DNA from: JAJPKR01 sp050746125
GTDB lineage: Bacteria > Acidobacteriota > Terriglobia > Terriglobales > SCQP01
DNA: 64,000 bases
Assembly (NCBI GenBank): GCA_050746125.1
Contig: JBOGKX010000195.1
Coordinates: 1 to 64,000 of the forward strand
Direction: 5' to 3'
The notes below the pieces were generated by a model. That model ran no database searches. It saw only the letters and a list, made by a program, of their open reading frames with translations, and was not told the origin of the DNA. The position numbers were made by a program, and so were the translations under genes. Shown here piece by piece: positions 1 to 9,783 of the stretch (position 1 is its first letter; each line of letters opens with the position of its first letter).

Positions 1-519
1 ATGTATTTCCGCGCCGCGCGGCGCGAATCGGCGGGCTATCCGCCCGGCTTGCAAGCTCGCATTGCCGGGGAGCGAAAGCTCGCGACCGCCTTTCACCTTG
101 GCGTCGCTCTTTTGACGCTGCTTTTCGCCGGCTGGGCGGCGATGCTGCGCGCCTGGGCGGTGCCGGTCTTCCTGATCTTCCCCGTAGCCTTCGCACTTAA
201 CCGGCTAGCCCAGCACTACGACATCAATCCCGAGGAGACGGCGGAGTGGAGCACGCTGATGAAGCCGTCGTGGTACTGGAACCTGGCCTTCCTCAACTCC
301 AACTACCACCTCGAACACCACTACTTTCCCCGCGTGCCGCTCTACAACTTGCCGCGCCTAGGCCGGTTGCTGCGCCCTTTTTACTCGCAGCGCGGCATGC
401 GATACCACACCTTCGGCGAGCTGGTTTGGAAGTACCTGGTGCGCAACTGTCCGCCACACGCCAATTGGGATGAACCGCGACCGCCCCAGGCGCGGGCGCG
501 CCGCGTAACCGCCGGCTAG
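1..519 (+). CDS. Fatty acid desaturase-like membrane protein, C-terminal part
   Basis: This is the last 172 residues of a membrane di-iron enzyme of the fatty acid desaturase/hydroxylase type; the N-terminal part lies outside the window. A hydrophobic stretch at about residues 30-65 looks like paired membrane helices. It is followed by a QHYD segment and then the family's last histidine box, HLEHH, in the context NYHLEHHYFP, which would bind iron. Family members are usually 300 or more residues, so the ATG at base 1 is probably an internal methionine. The stop overlaps the stop of ruvB on the other strand. Substrate (acyl lipid or carotenoid) cannot be told. Confidence 0.75.
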   Translation: MYFRAARRESAGYPPGLQARIAGERKLATAFHLGVALLTLLFAGWAAMLRAWAVPVFLIFPVAFALNRLAQHYDINPEETAEWSTLMKPSWYWNLAFLNSNYHLEHHYFPRVPLYNLPRLGRLLRPFYSQRGMRYHTFGELVWKYLVRNCPPHANWDEPRPPQARARRVTAG

Positions 520-1556
520 AAGAGCGGCGGCTGCGGGCCGTTGGCCGAGCGATCTCGCTTGAAATGGCGGTAGGCCAAGGCCGTCGCCATGCGACCGCGT
601 GGAGTGCGGTTTAGAAAGCCGATCTGGATCAAGTAGGGCTCGTAGATCTCCTCGATCGCATCCGGTTCCTCGGCCAGCGCGGCAGCGAGAGTATTCACGC
701 CCACCGGACCGCCCTCGTATTTGTCAATGAGCGTCAGCAGCAGGCGGCGATCGGCTTCGTCGAAGCCGTATTCATCCACCTCGAGCAAGGCGAGCGCGTC
801 ACCGGCGACGGCGGCGGTGATGGCGCCGGCGGCGCGCACCTGCGCGTAGTCGCGCACGCGGCGCAGCAGGCGATTGGCGATGCGCGGCGTGCCCCGAGAG
901 CGGCGGGCCAGCGTCTCGGTGCCGCCGGCATCGATCGGCACGCCCAGGAGGCGCGCCGAGCGCTCGACAATGGCGCCGAGCTCGTCGGGCTCGTAAAACT
1001 GCAAGCGCAGGATCAAGCCGAAGCGGGAGCGCAAGGGGGCGCTGAGCAGGCCGGCGCGGGTGGTGGCGGCGACGAAGGTGAATGGCTTCAACTCCATCGT
1101 GTGGGTGCGCGCGGAAGGGCCCTGGCCGATCAGAATGTCGAGCTTGTAATCTTCGAGCGCCGAGTAAAGGATTTCCTCGAGCTGCGGCTGGAGGCGGTGC
1201 ACCTCGTCGAAGAACAGCACCTGGTGGTTTTGGACGTTCGTGAGGATCGCAGTCAGGTCGCCCTTGATGACGAGCAGCGGACCGGCAGTTTGCTGGAACG
1301 GGACATTGAGCTCGGCGGCGATAATGGCCGCCAACGTGGTTTTGCCCAACCCAGGCGGGCCATAAAGCAAGACGTGGTCCATGGCCTCGCCGCGGCTGCG
1401 CGCGGCTTCAATGGCCAGCGCCAATTGATCTTTCGCCTTGGCTTGACCGACGAATTCGGCGAGGCGCTGCGGACGCAACCGCGCGTCGAAGCCGAGATCA
1501 TCCTCGCCGAGCTCGGCTGCAACCAAGCGGGAACGGGTAGGTGCCGCCTCAGACAT
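516..1556 (-). CDS. ruvB: Holliday junction branch migration DNA helicase RuvB
   Basis: RuvB is the hexameric AAA+ motor that, with RuvA, drives branch migration at Holliday junctions. The 346-residue length is normal. Visible are Walker A GPPGLGKT (residues 66-73), Walker B FFDEVHR (about 115-121), the arginine-finger region LRSRFG (about 175-180) and a C-terminal winged-helix segment ending in IGFLNRTPRGR. The gene starts 21 bases after rmuC ends on the same strand and is probably the last gene of the long minus-strand operon. ruvA and ruvC are not next to it. Confidence 0.97.
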   Translation of the reverse strand: MSEAAPTRSRLVAAELGEDDLGFDARLRPQRLAEFVGQAKAKDQLALAIEAARSRGEAMDHVLLYGPPGLGKTTLAAIIAAELNVPFQQTAGPLLVIKGDLTAILTNVQNHQVLFFDEVHRLQPQLEEILYSALEDYKLDILIGQGPSARTHTMELKPFTFVAATTRAGLLSAPLRSRFGLILRLQFYEPDELGAIVERSARLLGVPIDAGGTETLARRSRGTPRIANRLLRRVRDYAQVRAAGAITAAVAGDALALLEVDEYGFDEADRRLLLTLIDKYEGGPVGVNTLAAALAEEPDAIEEIYEPYLIQIGFLNRTPRGRMATALAYRHFKRDRSANGPQPPLF

Positions 1557-1577
1557 GGCAACAGAATACCCCGCGCC

Positions 1578-2768
1578 TCACTCCCGCTCCGCCGGCTCGT
1601 CAGCACCGGCCGTCAGCGCCATGGTCGGCCGGCTCTGAACCTCGCGCAACTCGGGGGCATCAGCCGCGAATTCGGGATCCAACTTTTGCACTACGCGCAC
1701 CTGCGGCGCCAGGCGCGCTTGATAGGAACCGACGGCGGCGTTGAAGGCGACGCCGGCCTGGTCCAGCGCCTTGCCGAGGCGAGCGAAGTGGTCGAGAAAC
1801 TTGCTCAGGCGGTCACCCAGCTCGCGGCATTCCTCAAGCAGTTGCTTGGCTTGCCGCTGAGCGCGATGCTCCGACCAGGCGCTCGAGAGCAGGGAGACGG
1901 TGGGAAAAATCGTCGTCGGGCTGGCCAGCACCACGCGGCGCGCGACCAAATCCTTGAAAAGCTCAGGCTGGGCGTCGAGAGCGGCGCGAAACGCCGCCTC
2001 GCTGGGCACGAACATGACGACGCAGGGGACGGAGCGCTCGAGCTTTTCCGCGTAACCACGCCGCGCGAGCTCGACGCCCATGCCGCCGAGATTTTGCGCA
2101 AAACTCGCCGCGCGCTGCCGCCGCGCCGCTTCGTCCTCTTCCTCGCTCCAGGGGAGAAAATCGGGCGTTTTGCAATCCACGGCCAAGCGCGCGCTGGGCG
2201 GAATCTCGATGACGAAATCGATCCGGCCGCCGCCCTCGACCGCGACCTGGCGGAAATAATCGCTCTGCTCGCGCAGGCCGCACTGCTCGAGGATGTTGGC
2301 CAGCCGCTGCTCGCCCCAGCTACCGCGCACGTCGCCGCCGCCGCGCAGCGCCTGCTTCAGGCTGCGCGCCTCGGCGGTAATGGCTTGGCCCGCTTGCGCC
2401 ACGGTGGCGATTTGGCCGTCCAGGGCCGCGACCCGCTCCTGATAGGCGCCCAACTGTACCCGCATCTCCTTGACCGCCGCCTGGAGCGGGGCCTGCGCCA
2501 GTTGGAACTCGCCGTGTGCCGCCGCCTTGAGCTGCTCCGTTCTCTGGCCGAGCACTTGGTCGGCGAGCGCGGGCAACTGCGCGGCGAGGCTCTTTTGCAC
2601 CTCGTCCCAGATTTGACGCTGGCCGGCGGCGAGATCCTGTAAGCGCGCCTCATGATTCTGGCGCGCCTCGGCCAGCGCCGTGCGCGCCGCCGCCAGGCGG
2701 GGCGCCAAGAGCACCGCCAGCACCAAGGCCCCCAACGCCAGCCCGGCAAAAAAAATCAGAACCGTCAT
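1578..2768 (-). CDS. rmuC: RmuC-family DNA recombination protein
   Basis: RmuC proteins are predicted nuclease-fold proteins that limit rearrangement between inverted repeats; the biochemical role is unsettled. The 396-residue product starts with a single membrane helix (about residues 3-25), then an Ala/Gln/Glu-rich coiled coil (about 28-150), then the RmuC core beginning GSWGEQRLANIL and containing GRIDFVIEIP and a VDCKTPDFLPW segment, where the PD-(D/E)xK-like site is expected. The chosen ATG overlaps the TGA of the RDD gene (ATGA, 2765-2768); the open frame continues upstream but runs through that gene. The C-terminal tail after about residue 370 is Ala/Glu-rich and probably disordered. 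Confidence 0.9.
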   Translation of the reverse strand: MTVLIFFAGLALGALVLAVLLAPRLAAARTALAEARQNHEARLQDLAAGQRQIWDEVQKSLAAQLPALADQVLGQRTEQLKAAAHGEFQLAQAPLQAAVKEMRVQLGAYQERVAALDGQIATVAQAGQAITAEARSLKQALRGGGDVRGSWGEQRLANILEQCGLREQSDYFRQVAVEGGGRIDFVIEIPPSARLAVDCKTPDFLPWSEEEDEAARRQRAASFAQNLGGMGVELARRGYAEKLERSVPCVVMFVPSEAAFRAALDAQPELFKDLVARRVVLASPTTIFPTVSLLSSAWSEHRAQRQAKQLLEECRELGDRLSKFLDHFARLGKALDQAGVAFNAAVGSYQARLAPQVRVVQKLDPEFAADAPELREVQSRPTMALTAGADEPAERE

Positions 2769-3553
2769 GGGCGTTTCATCCCCGGCTCGAAGAGCACGGC
2801 GACCACGTTTCGCAAGTAATGTTCGTCGCTCAAAGTTTCGCGCAATTCGGCGGGAAACGGAACGCGGCGCTGAAAATAATCGGCCAGGGCGGCGTAGAGG
2901 CCGACCCGCGCCGCCGGCGTCAGTTGGTCGCGGCGCAGCAGCGCATCGAGCGCCAGGTAAGCTTCCCGCGGACGGGCGGCAAGGCGCAGACGCACGGCGA
3001 GCTCGGGATACGCCCAGAAGGAATTGAATTTTTCTCCCTCGATGGCCGCCAAGTTGGGGCGCGCGGCGGCGTGCTCGCGCACCACCACGGTTCCGGCCAG
3101 CTGATCGCCGAGGCGCTGCCGATGGCGGCTGGCCACGCAGGCCAAACCGCCCACGGTGTAGAAGGGCGCAATGAAATCCACGACCCGCGCCAGATTGCGG
3201 ACGATCACTTGCCAGCCGGCCAGAGGCAATCCGCGGCGGTCCATGACCCGCAACCGCAACAGGCGCTTGCCGACGGTCTGCCCGCGCCAAAACCACTCCA
3301 GCGCCATGGCGTAGAGCATGGGCGCCAAGAACGCCACCAGGATTAGCGGCGCCACGCTGAAGCCGTGGCTTTGCCGCGCGAAGGCCCTTGGCAATAGACC
3401 GATGATGCCGACGGCGGCGGAAACGATAGCGAAGTCGAGCACCAGCGCCAGCATGCGCGCGGCCGGACCGGCCAAGCGCAGGGAAAACGAGATGCCTTCC
3501 GGCGTCGCCAATTGCAGGCGCGATTCCGGCGCCTCGATTGAGGCGGCGCTCAC
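2765..3553 (-). CDS. RDD-family membrane protein
   Basis: This 262-residue product has an RDD domain: three or more hydrophobic helices between about residues 25 and 160. The family signature is ARMLALVLDFAIV near the start, then GQTVGKRLLRLRVMD and RQRLGDQLAGTVVV. RDD proteins are small transporter-like membrane proteins of mostly unknown function. The C-terminal 90 residues are soluble and helical. Start is the GTG at 3553-3551, which forms a GTGA overlap with the stop of the SpoIIM-like gene; the frame is open further upstream but only within that gene. Its place in the MoxR/DUF58 operon suggests an envelope role. Confidence 0.85.
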   Translation of the reverse strand: MSAASIEAPESRLQLATPEGISFSLRLAGPAARMLALVLDFAIVSAAVGIIGLLPRAFARQSHGFSVAPLILVAFLAPMLYAMALEWFWRGQTVGKRLLRLRVMDRRGLPLAGWQVIVRNLARVVDFIAPFYTVGGLACVASRHRQRLGDQLAGTVVVREHAAARPNLAAIEGEKFNSFWAYPELAVRLRLAARPREAYLALDALLRRDQLTPAARVGLYAALADYFQRRVPFPAELRETLSDEHYLRNVVAVLFEPGMKRP

Positions 3554-4560
3554 GCGGCCGCCTCCGGCCGCGACCGCCCCACCAGGCCAAGGTAGAGCGC
3601 GAGCGCGGCAAGTTCCACCAGGCCGAAGGCGATTTTCACGGCATAGGATATCTGCGGCGCATGGTGCTGCGAAAACATGCCCTCGACGGTACCGGCCCAG
3701 ACCAGCATGGCGCAGAAGCCGCCGGTCAGGATCAAGACTTCGGGCAGGATGGCACGCAGGCGGCGCCAACGCGGCACGGCGCTGCCACGCAAAAGCGCGG
3801 CGGCGAGCATGAAGCCTGCCTGGCCGGCAATGAGGACGGCGGGAATCTCGAAAACGCCGTGCGGCAGCAGCCAGCCGCCGGCAAATTCTCCCACCCCCGC
3901 GGCGGCATAACGGGCCACCACCGCGCCCAGCATCACGCCGTTGCTGAAGAGCATGACGGCGGTGCCGGCGCCGAGGGTGAGGCCCAAAAACAACGCCAAT
4001 AAGGCGACGTCGATGTTATGCGTCATCAGCTCGGCGGAAAACTCCGCTTCCTCGCCGGCCGCGGGCGCAGGAGCGCGGCCGCTCTCGGCGGCGTGCACGC
4101 GACGTAGCGGATTGCGGAGATAGCCGGCCGGCAGCAGAACGGCCACCGCGCCGGGATCCGCCGACACGGCCAGGGCGCCAAACAGCGCGCCGCCGCAGGT
4201 GATGGCCAGAGCGAGGGCAAAAAACGCAAAGCGGCGTCGAAACACGATGGGAAAGCGTAGGAACAATCCGGGCAGCCGCCGCAATGCAAGCCGCCAGTTG
4301 GGAACGGGCCGGCTCTGATACGTCTCGCCATAGGCGCGGGCGACCAGCGTCTCGAGATAGGCGGTGAGCGCGGGAGCCGCGGCTCCCTGTTGCAAGCGAC
4401 TGAGATCGGCGGCGGCGCGCTGATACAAGGACCGGAGATTTTCTGCTTCCGGCAGTGAGATACCGCGGCCGGGACGTTGGGCGAAGCCATCGAGGAGCGA
4501 CTCGAGCTCGCGCCAATAAGGCTCTTCACGTCGTAAGAAGCGCTCGAGGTCGAGGATCAA
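3550..4560 (-). CDS. SpoIIM/DUF95-family membrane protein
   Basis: The 336-residue protein has a soluble helical N-terminus (about residues 1-95, opening MILDLERFLRREEPYW) and then five or more hydrophobic helices, matching the stage II sporulation protein M (DUF95) family. In sporulators SpoIIM helps localise peptidoglycan hydrolysis; in non-sporulators this family often sits beside MoxR, DUF58 and RDD genes, as here, and its role is unknown. It overlaps the DUF58 gene by ATGA at 4557-4560 and the RDD gene by GTGA, so translational coupling is likely. Nothing else here indicates sporulation. Confidence 0.82.
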   Translation of the reverse strand: MILDLERFLRREEPYWRELESLLDGFAQRPGRGISLPEAENLRSLYQRAAADLSRLQQGAAAPALTAYLETLVARAYGETYQSRPVPNWRLALRRLPGLFLRFPIVFRRRFAFFALALAITCGGALFGALAVSADPGAVAVLLPAGYLRNPLRRVHAAESGRAPAPAAGEEAEFSAELMTHNIDVALLALFLGLTLGAGTAVMLFSNGVMLGAVVARYAAAGVGEFAGGWLLPHGVFEIPAVLIAGQAGFMLAAALLRGSAVPRWRRLRAILPEVLILTGGFCAMLVWAGTVEGMFSQHHAPQISYAVKIAFGLVELAALALYLGLVGRSRPEAAA

Positions 4561-5989
4561 AGCGCCTGCCTCCGTTTGCGATCGAGGTAGGCTTCGACGC
4601 CCGTGCGCGCGTAGCGCGCCGCCGGCTCGAGTTGCAGGTCGAGGCCGCGGACGGCGAACTGGCGGCGCAGCTCGCGCAAGCGGCGATATTCGCGATGGCC
4701 GGCCAGCCGCCGGTAAATGTCGTCGAGCGAAGCCGCCGGCGGTCCGCCGCCTGCCGCGGATGTGGCGGCGCCCGTGCGCCGCGCCGCGAAGGGCAGCGGC
4801 TCGGTCTCGGGCGGCAACAAGCCAAGCACGGTCACGGCATGGGCGGCGCGCACCGGCTGCAAAACGCGCAGCAACTCCTCGTCCTGTCCCGGTTCGCCGA
4901 GCGCCGTCAGGATCAGGACCCAGGAGCGGCGGCGCAATCCCGCCTTCAAATACGCGGCCAGCGCGGCGTAATCGGCAGTGACGGCCGAAGGCCGCATCTC
5001 CGCCAGCGCCTCGCGGCAGCGCGCCAGATGGGCATTGCCGTGACCGCTGGGCACGGCGCGGCTAACGCCGGCGGCGAAGGCAACGAGACCCAGCCGGTCG
5101 CCCAATTCGTGGCAGGCCAGCGCCGCCGCCAGCGCCGTGGCCACAAAGAGATCGAGCACGGTGGCGGAGTCGCCAGCGCCAGCGGCGGCCAAGCCGGGGC
5201 CCAGAGCGCTCAGGCGGGCGTGATCGAGGCAAAGGTGGACATCCTGCCGCTGCTCCCACTGATAGACGCGGCTGACGGGAAAGCCGCGCCGCGCCGTGGC
5301 CTTCCAACTGAGGTCGGAGTAGCTATCGCCCGGGAGGTACTCGCGCAAGCGTTCGAACTCGCGCCCCGGCCCCATCATGGGCCGCCGTTGCGCCCCGGAG
5401 ACAAGCTGGTAGAGCGGGCTCGACAGCATCACCTTGCGCCCCACCCGCCAGTCCGGGTGGACGCGAATCTCGATCGGCGCGAAGCGCCGTGCCCGCCATT
5501 GCCAAAATCCTAGCCGGGAATCGCAGGCCAAGCCAAGAAGCAGACCGTAATAGACGCCGCGCCGGCGCGCCACGACGCTGCACGTCCATTTCGTCGCCGG
5601 CTGCGCCGGCACCGCCAGCAGCGCCGGCTCGGCGGAAAAGCCGAGCGCGGCAGCACCCTCCTCTTCGGCGGCCCGCACGGCGAGGAGCAGGCGGCGGGCG
5701 CGCACCCGCTGCTGCCGAATTTCAAAGACCAGCGACCATTCCCTGCCTTGCACCGCCCGCTCCCGTCCCGCGACCGGTACCACTACTAACTCGTCGAGCC
5801 ATCCGCGCGAGTGCAGCCAATCGCCGGCGGCGACGAGAACGAGCGCCGCAAGCGCCAGCTGTGCCAGCAGCCGCAGGGCGGAAGAAAATGGCGCGCCGAG
5901 CAGCAAGAGCGCGACCGCGAACCACAGCCACAATAGCCGCGCGCCGGGCACGGGCATGACGCCACCGCCCCGCCCTAAGCTCTGCCGCA

Positions 5990-5990
<1 letters not shown>
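4557..5990 (-). CDS. DUF58 domain protein (VWA-like)
   Basis: A 477-residue protein with two N-terminal membrane helices (about residues 12-58), a beta-rich stretch, then the DUF58 core. The core carries the family signature REYLPGDSYSDLSWKATARRG and ends in a von Willebrand A-like fold (LCLDHARLSA onward). DUF58 proteins are the usual partners of MoxR ATPases, which are thought to remodel VWA-type proteins or the complexes they scaffold. The start ATG shares one base with the stop of the MoxR gene (TGATG at 5988-5992), which supports coupled translation and a joint complex. Confidence 0.9.
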
Positions 5991-6971
<981 letters not shown>

Positions 6972-6979
<8 letters not shown>

Positions 6980-8075
6980 GGTTTAAGGAGTTGAAAGCGG
7001 CGACGATTTCTTCCGGGCTGGCGGCGGGTGGCGTTGCTTCCTCGCGCCCCGCCTCCCGCAGGCAAAAAGCCAATAAGCTGCGCGGCGGAATAGCCCGACG
7101 CAATAGGCGAATATAACCTTGCCTCGCGCTCTCCACCTCCAGCGCGCCGGCCTCGACCATGCCGCTGGGCGGCGGCGGCCAGGCCGGAGCCCAACGCCAG
7201 ACCGCCAAAGCGAAAAGGCAAAACAACGCCAGAATCCCGACACGCAGATGGTAGCGGGCGAAGAGCCAGGCCATACCGCGCCGATTAACTAGGCCGTGGC
7301 GTGTTTCATCCACCACAACCCGCGGCCGTCCGCCAACGAGCCATAGCAAGAGCGGCGTATTGGCGGCGACGCGAACCTGGCGGTTCGTCAAAAATGTCGC
7401 ATCGCTCGCCACCACCACGCTGCCCCGCCCCAGGCGCCGAGTCAACATGACGGCATGGCCGGCATGCAAATAGACCGGGATCCAGCCGGGCTCGCGCGGC
7501 TCGAGATAGCCGTCGCTCGAGATCGGCAGCGGCGCGGAAAGCAGCCCGCGGGGATCAAGCGGCCAAGCCGCGCTCGCCCCCGCCTTAGGCGGAATCGGGC
7601 GGGCGGCTGGCGCCGCGGTCATGGCGCGAGCTGCCGCATAGGGATGCTGCTTAAGGCCGAGCCAGCGCCATAAGTCGGGCGGCTGCCAGGCCGGCGGCGG
7701 CTCCTTTCGCGCCAGTGCTACAGCCAAGGGGATAGGCGGGGGAGGAGCCGGCTCCAGCCAGACCAGCCGCCCGCCCGCCAGCACGAAACCGTATAGCGCC
7801 TCGGCCGTATCGGGCGGCAGGTAACCGGAGGCGATAAAAAAGCGGGTGGTACTGGCTGGCGAGATGCCGATCCGGTCTCCGTCAAAGTCGCGCTCGACTT
7901 TCGGGCCGGTGCGCGCCAAGCCGTCGAAGAACAGGCTGGTGCCGACGGGATCGCTGCGGAGGCTGGAGAAGCCAGGATAGGCGTCCCGACGGAAGCGCGC
8001 CGCCAGGGCCAGGCTGGCGACAACGGCGAAGCCGGCCAGCAGCGCCAAGCAAGCGAAAACGCGGCGCGCCCTCAT
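6972..8075 (-). CDS. DUF4350 domain membrane protein
   Basis: The 367-residue product starts with a membrane helix (about residues 5-28). A large extracytoplasmic-looking domain follows, with the DUF4350 features YPGFSSLRSDPVGTSLFFDGL near the start and a glutamine-amidotransferase-like alternating pattern (FVLAGGRLVWLEP). A second helix lies at about 275-295 and a short cytoplasmic tail closes the protein. DUF4350 proteins are standard members of MoxR/DUF58/DUF4129 operons and have no assigned activity. The ATG at 8075 forms an ATGA overlap with the DUF4129 stop; longer in-frame starts would run deep into that gene. Confidence 0.8.
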
Positions 8076-8854
8076 GCACGGCTCTCCATCAAAAGCCGCT
8101 GGCGCGCGACGAACTCGGCCAATGCGGCGCGATCGAGCGCGCGCTCGCCATACCAAACTTGATCGAAGCGCGCCGCTTGGGCGGCGAAGAGGTCGCCGAG
8201 CTCCCCGCTGCCGGCAGGGGAGCGAATGGCGCGCAGGCGGCGGCGCAACTCCCGTTCGTACTCCCAATTGGTGCGGTCGCGCCGGATGATAATGAGCTGC
8301 TCGGTCGCCAGCGCCGCCAGGCCGGCGAGAAAGGAGGCGCGCAGCGCGCCGCGAAAATCGCCGGCAGCTTCGAGCTGCCGGCAGAGCGCCAGCCATTCAC
8401 TTTCAGGCCGATCGCTGGCGATGGCGGTGTCGAAATCGGCGGGAGAGGTGGCAACGCTCAACCCCAGCCGCGCGCGGCCTCGTGGCCCGCGCCTCAGGCC
8501 GTACCAAGCGAGCAGCAACGCCAGGACCGCAGCCAAAGCGATCAATCCCCATCCCCAAGCGGAGATGGAACCGTGCGAGGAGGGGAGGACCGGGGCGGGC
8601 CTGCCGACGATCCAGCGCAACAGCCGCTCGATAAGATGGATCAGGGCGCGGACGACGCCGCCGAACCAGTGCCCGAGCGCGAGCAGGGCGCGGCCCAGGA
8701 AGTTATGCCACAGCCATGAGTCGCCGGCCGGCGGTCGAGGAGCGCCGTGCCAGGCATAAGAGCCGCCGGCCGCCTCGGTGCGCAGGGCGGCGCGCAATTG
8801 CGCCGTCTGCGCGGCGCGCACCGCGGCGGCGCAAGCCGGCGTGGTACAGATCAC
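8072..8854 (-). CDS. DUF4129 domain membrane protein
   Basis: A 260-residue protein with an amphipathic N-terminal half, one clear membrane helix (about residues 98-118) and a C-terminal cytoplasmic domain with the DUF4129 pattern: WLALCRQLEAAGDFRGALRAS, then TNWEYERELRRR and FDQVWYGERAL. The family is linked to MoxR/DUF58 systems and to transglutaminase-like proteins; no transglutaminase gene is visible in this operon. The start overlaps the upstream membrane protein gene by ATGA at 8851-8854. Confidence 0.82.
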   Translation of the reverse strand: MICTTPACAAAVRAAQTAQLRAALRTEAAGGSYAWHGAPRPPAGDSWLWHNFLGRALLALGHWFGGVVRALIHLIERLLRWIVGRPAPVLPSSHGSISAWGWGLIALAAVLALLLAWYGLRRGPRGRARLGLSVATSPADFDTAIASDRPESEWLALCRQLEAAGDFRGALRASFLAGLAALATEQLIIIRRDRTNWEYERELRRRLRAIRSPAGSGELGDLFAAQAARFDQVWYGERALDRAALAEFVARQRLLMESRA

Positions 8855-9609
8855 GCTTGGCCTCCTCCTACCAGCCAGGGGGACGGCTCAACTTCCGCTT
8901 CTAGCGCGGCCAGCCGCGTGCGCAAGTCGGCGCCGCTCGCCACGGCCTCGGCATGCCAGTAGACCAGCGCGGCCACCGACTTGAACCACGGGTCGAAAAG
9001 CAGATAAAGCCCGCCGGCGATGGCCAGCAGCAGCGTCGAGTTCTCGACAAACGGCAGGGAGCGGATCACGCTGCCTTGCGCGCCGGTCAATGCGGCAAAA
9101 ATGGCCGGAGCGATCACGGCCGCGGCGGCAGCATCCACGGCCAACAGCAGCGCGGCGAGACAACCGACCAGTAGCGGCGGAAACCAACTGCCGTAATGAT
9201 TCCAAGCCAGCGCGGCGGCGCGTCGCAGCCGGCCGGTAAGCGGGTAGAGCTGAGCGGCGAAATACACCGGGATCAACAGGAAGAGCAGCGGTAGGCTCGC
9301 CAGCCACAGCAGGATCAGCAAAGAACGGACAGCTAATTCGCGTGCCGCACGGTCCGGCCCGGGGCCGCCTCGCTGCTGGCCCGCCAAGCGGCGCAGGAAA
9401 ATGCCATCTGTCACGATCTTGACCGTGTAAAGGGCAGTTAACAACAGCGCCCAGGCGGCGATCTGCTCAGGGCGCGCCGCCCAGCCGGCCAAGCGCGTGA
9501 GTACCCATACCGCGGCAGCCACAAAGGGCGCCGCGCCAAGGTAATAGACCCAAGCGTCGTGCCCGAAGGCAGCGAGCAGCAACTCCGTGGCTTGCTCGAT
9601 TGGCTCCAT
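8851..9609 (-). CDS. Multi-pass membrane protein, first gene of the MoxR operon
   Basis: I do not recognise a named family with confidence. The 252-residue product has about five to six hydrophobic helices across residues 20-220 and a short charged C-terminus. The most plausible start is ATG 9609 (MEPIEQATELLL); an in-frame start at 9636 would add nine residues. Similar polytopic proteins commonly open MoxR/DUF4129 operons. It overlaps the next gene by ATGA, and the region upstream to 9783 separates it from the divergent glycan cluster, so the operon promoter should lie there. Confidence 0.72.
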   Translation of the reverse strand: MEPIEQATELLLAAFGHDAWVYYLGAAPFVAAAVWVLTRLAGWAARPEQIAAWALLLTALYTVKIVTDGIFLRRLAGQQRGGPGPDRAARELAVRSLLILLWLASLPLLFLLIPVYFAAQLYPLTGRLRRAAALAWNHYGSWFPPLLVGCLAALLLAVDAAAAAVIAPAIFAALTGAQGSVIRSLPFVENSTLLLAIAGGLYLLFDPWFKSVAALVYWHAEAVASGADLRTRLAALEAEVEPSPWLVGGGQA

Positions 9610-9783
9610 CCGTCCACTCGCAATCGGCCTTAGCATCGCACGCCCGGCTCCGGTTTCAAACGAGCAAAAGCGCCGTAGGTCGCGCAGAGGCCATGGGGGG
9701 CCGCGCCAGCGTACAAACCTCGGTGCCAGGGCGGCATCCCTCTGACCTGAGCGCCACGCCTAGGGCGAAAGGAATCGGATCGC
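9610..9783. promoter_or_regulatory. Divergent intergenic region between envelope operon and glycan cluster
   Basis: These 174 bases separate two long divergent operons and must carry both promoters. I cannot pick out convincing -35/-10 pairs. A Shine-Dalgarno-like AAAGGA at 9768-9773 sits 10 bases before the GTG at 9784 and supports that start for the glycosidase-like gene. Confidence 0.4.

Noticed and set aside
1101..2642. 513-codon plus-strand frame opposite ruvB and rmuC
   Set aside because: Both minus-strand genes have full motifs; the plus frame has low-complexity composition and no start signal.
3550..4560. SpoIIM-like gene as evidence of sporulation
   Set aside because: The family is common in non-sporulators in exactly this operon; no other sporulation gene is seen. 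The CgeB-like transferases are also not evidence, as they occur widely.
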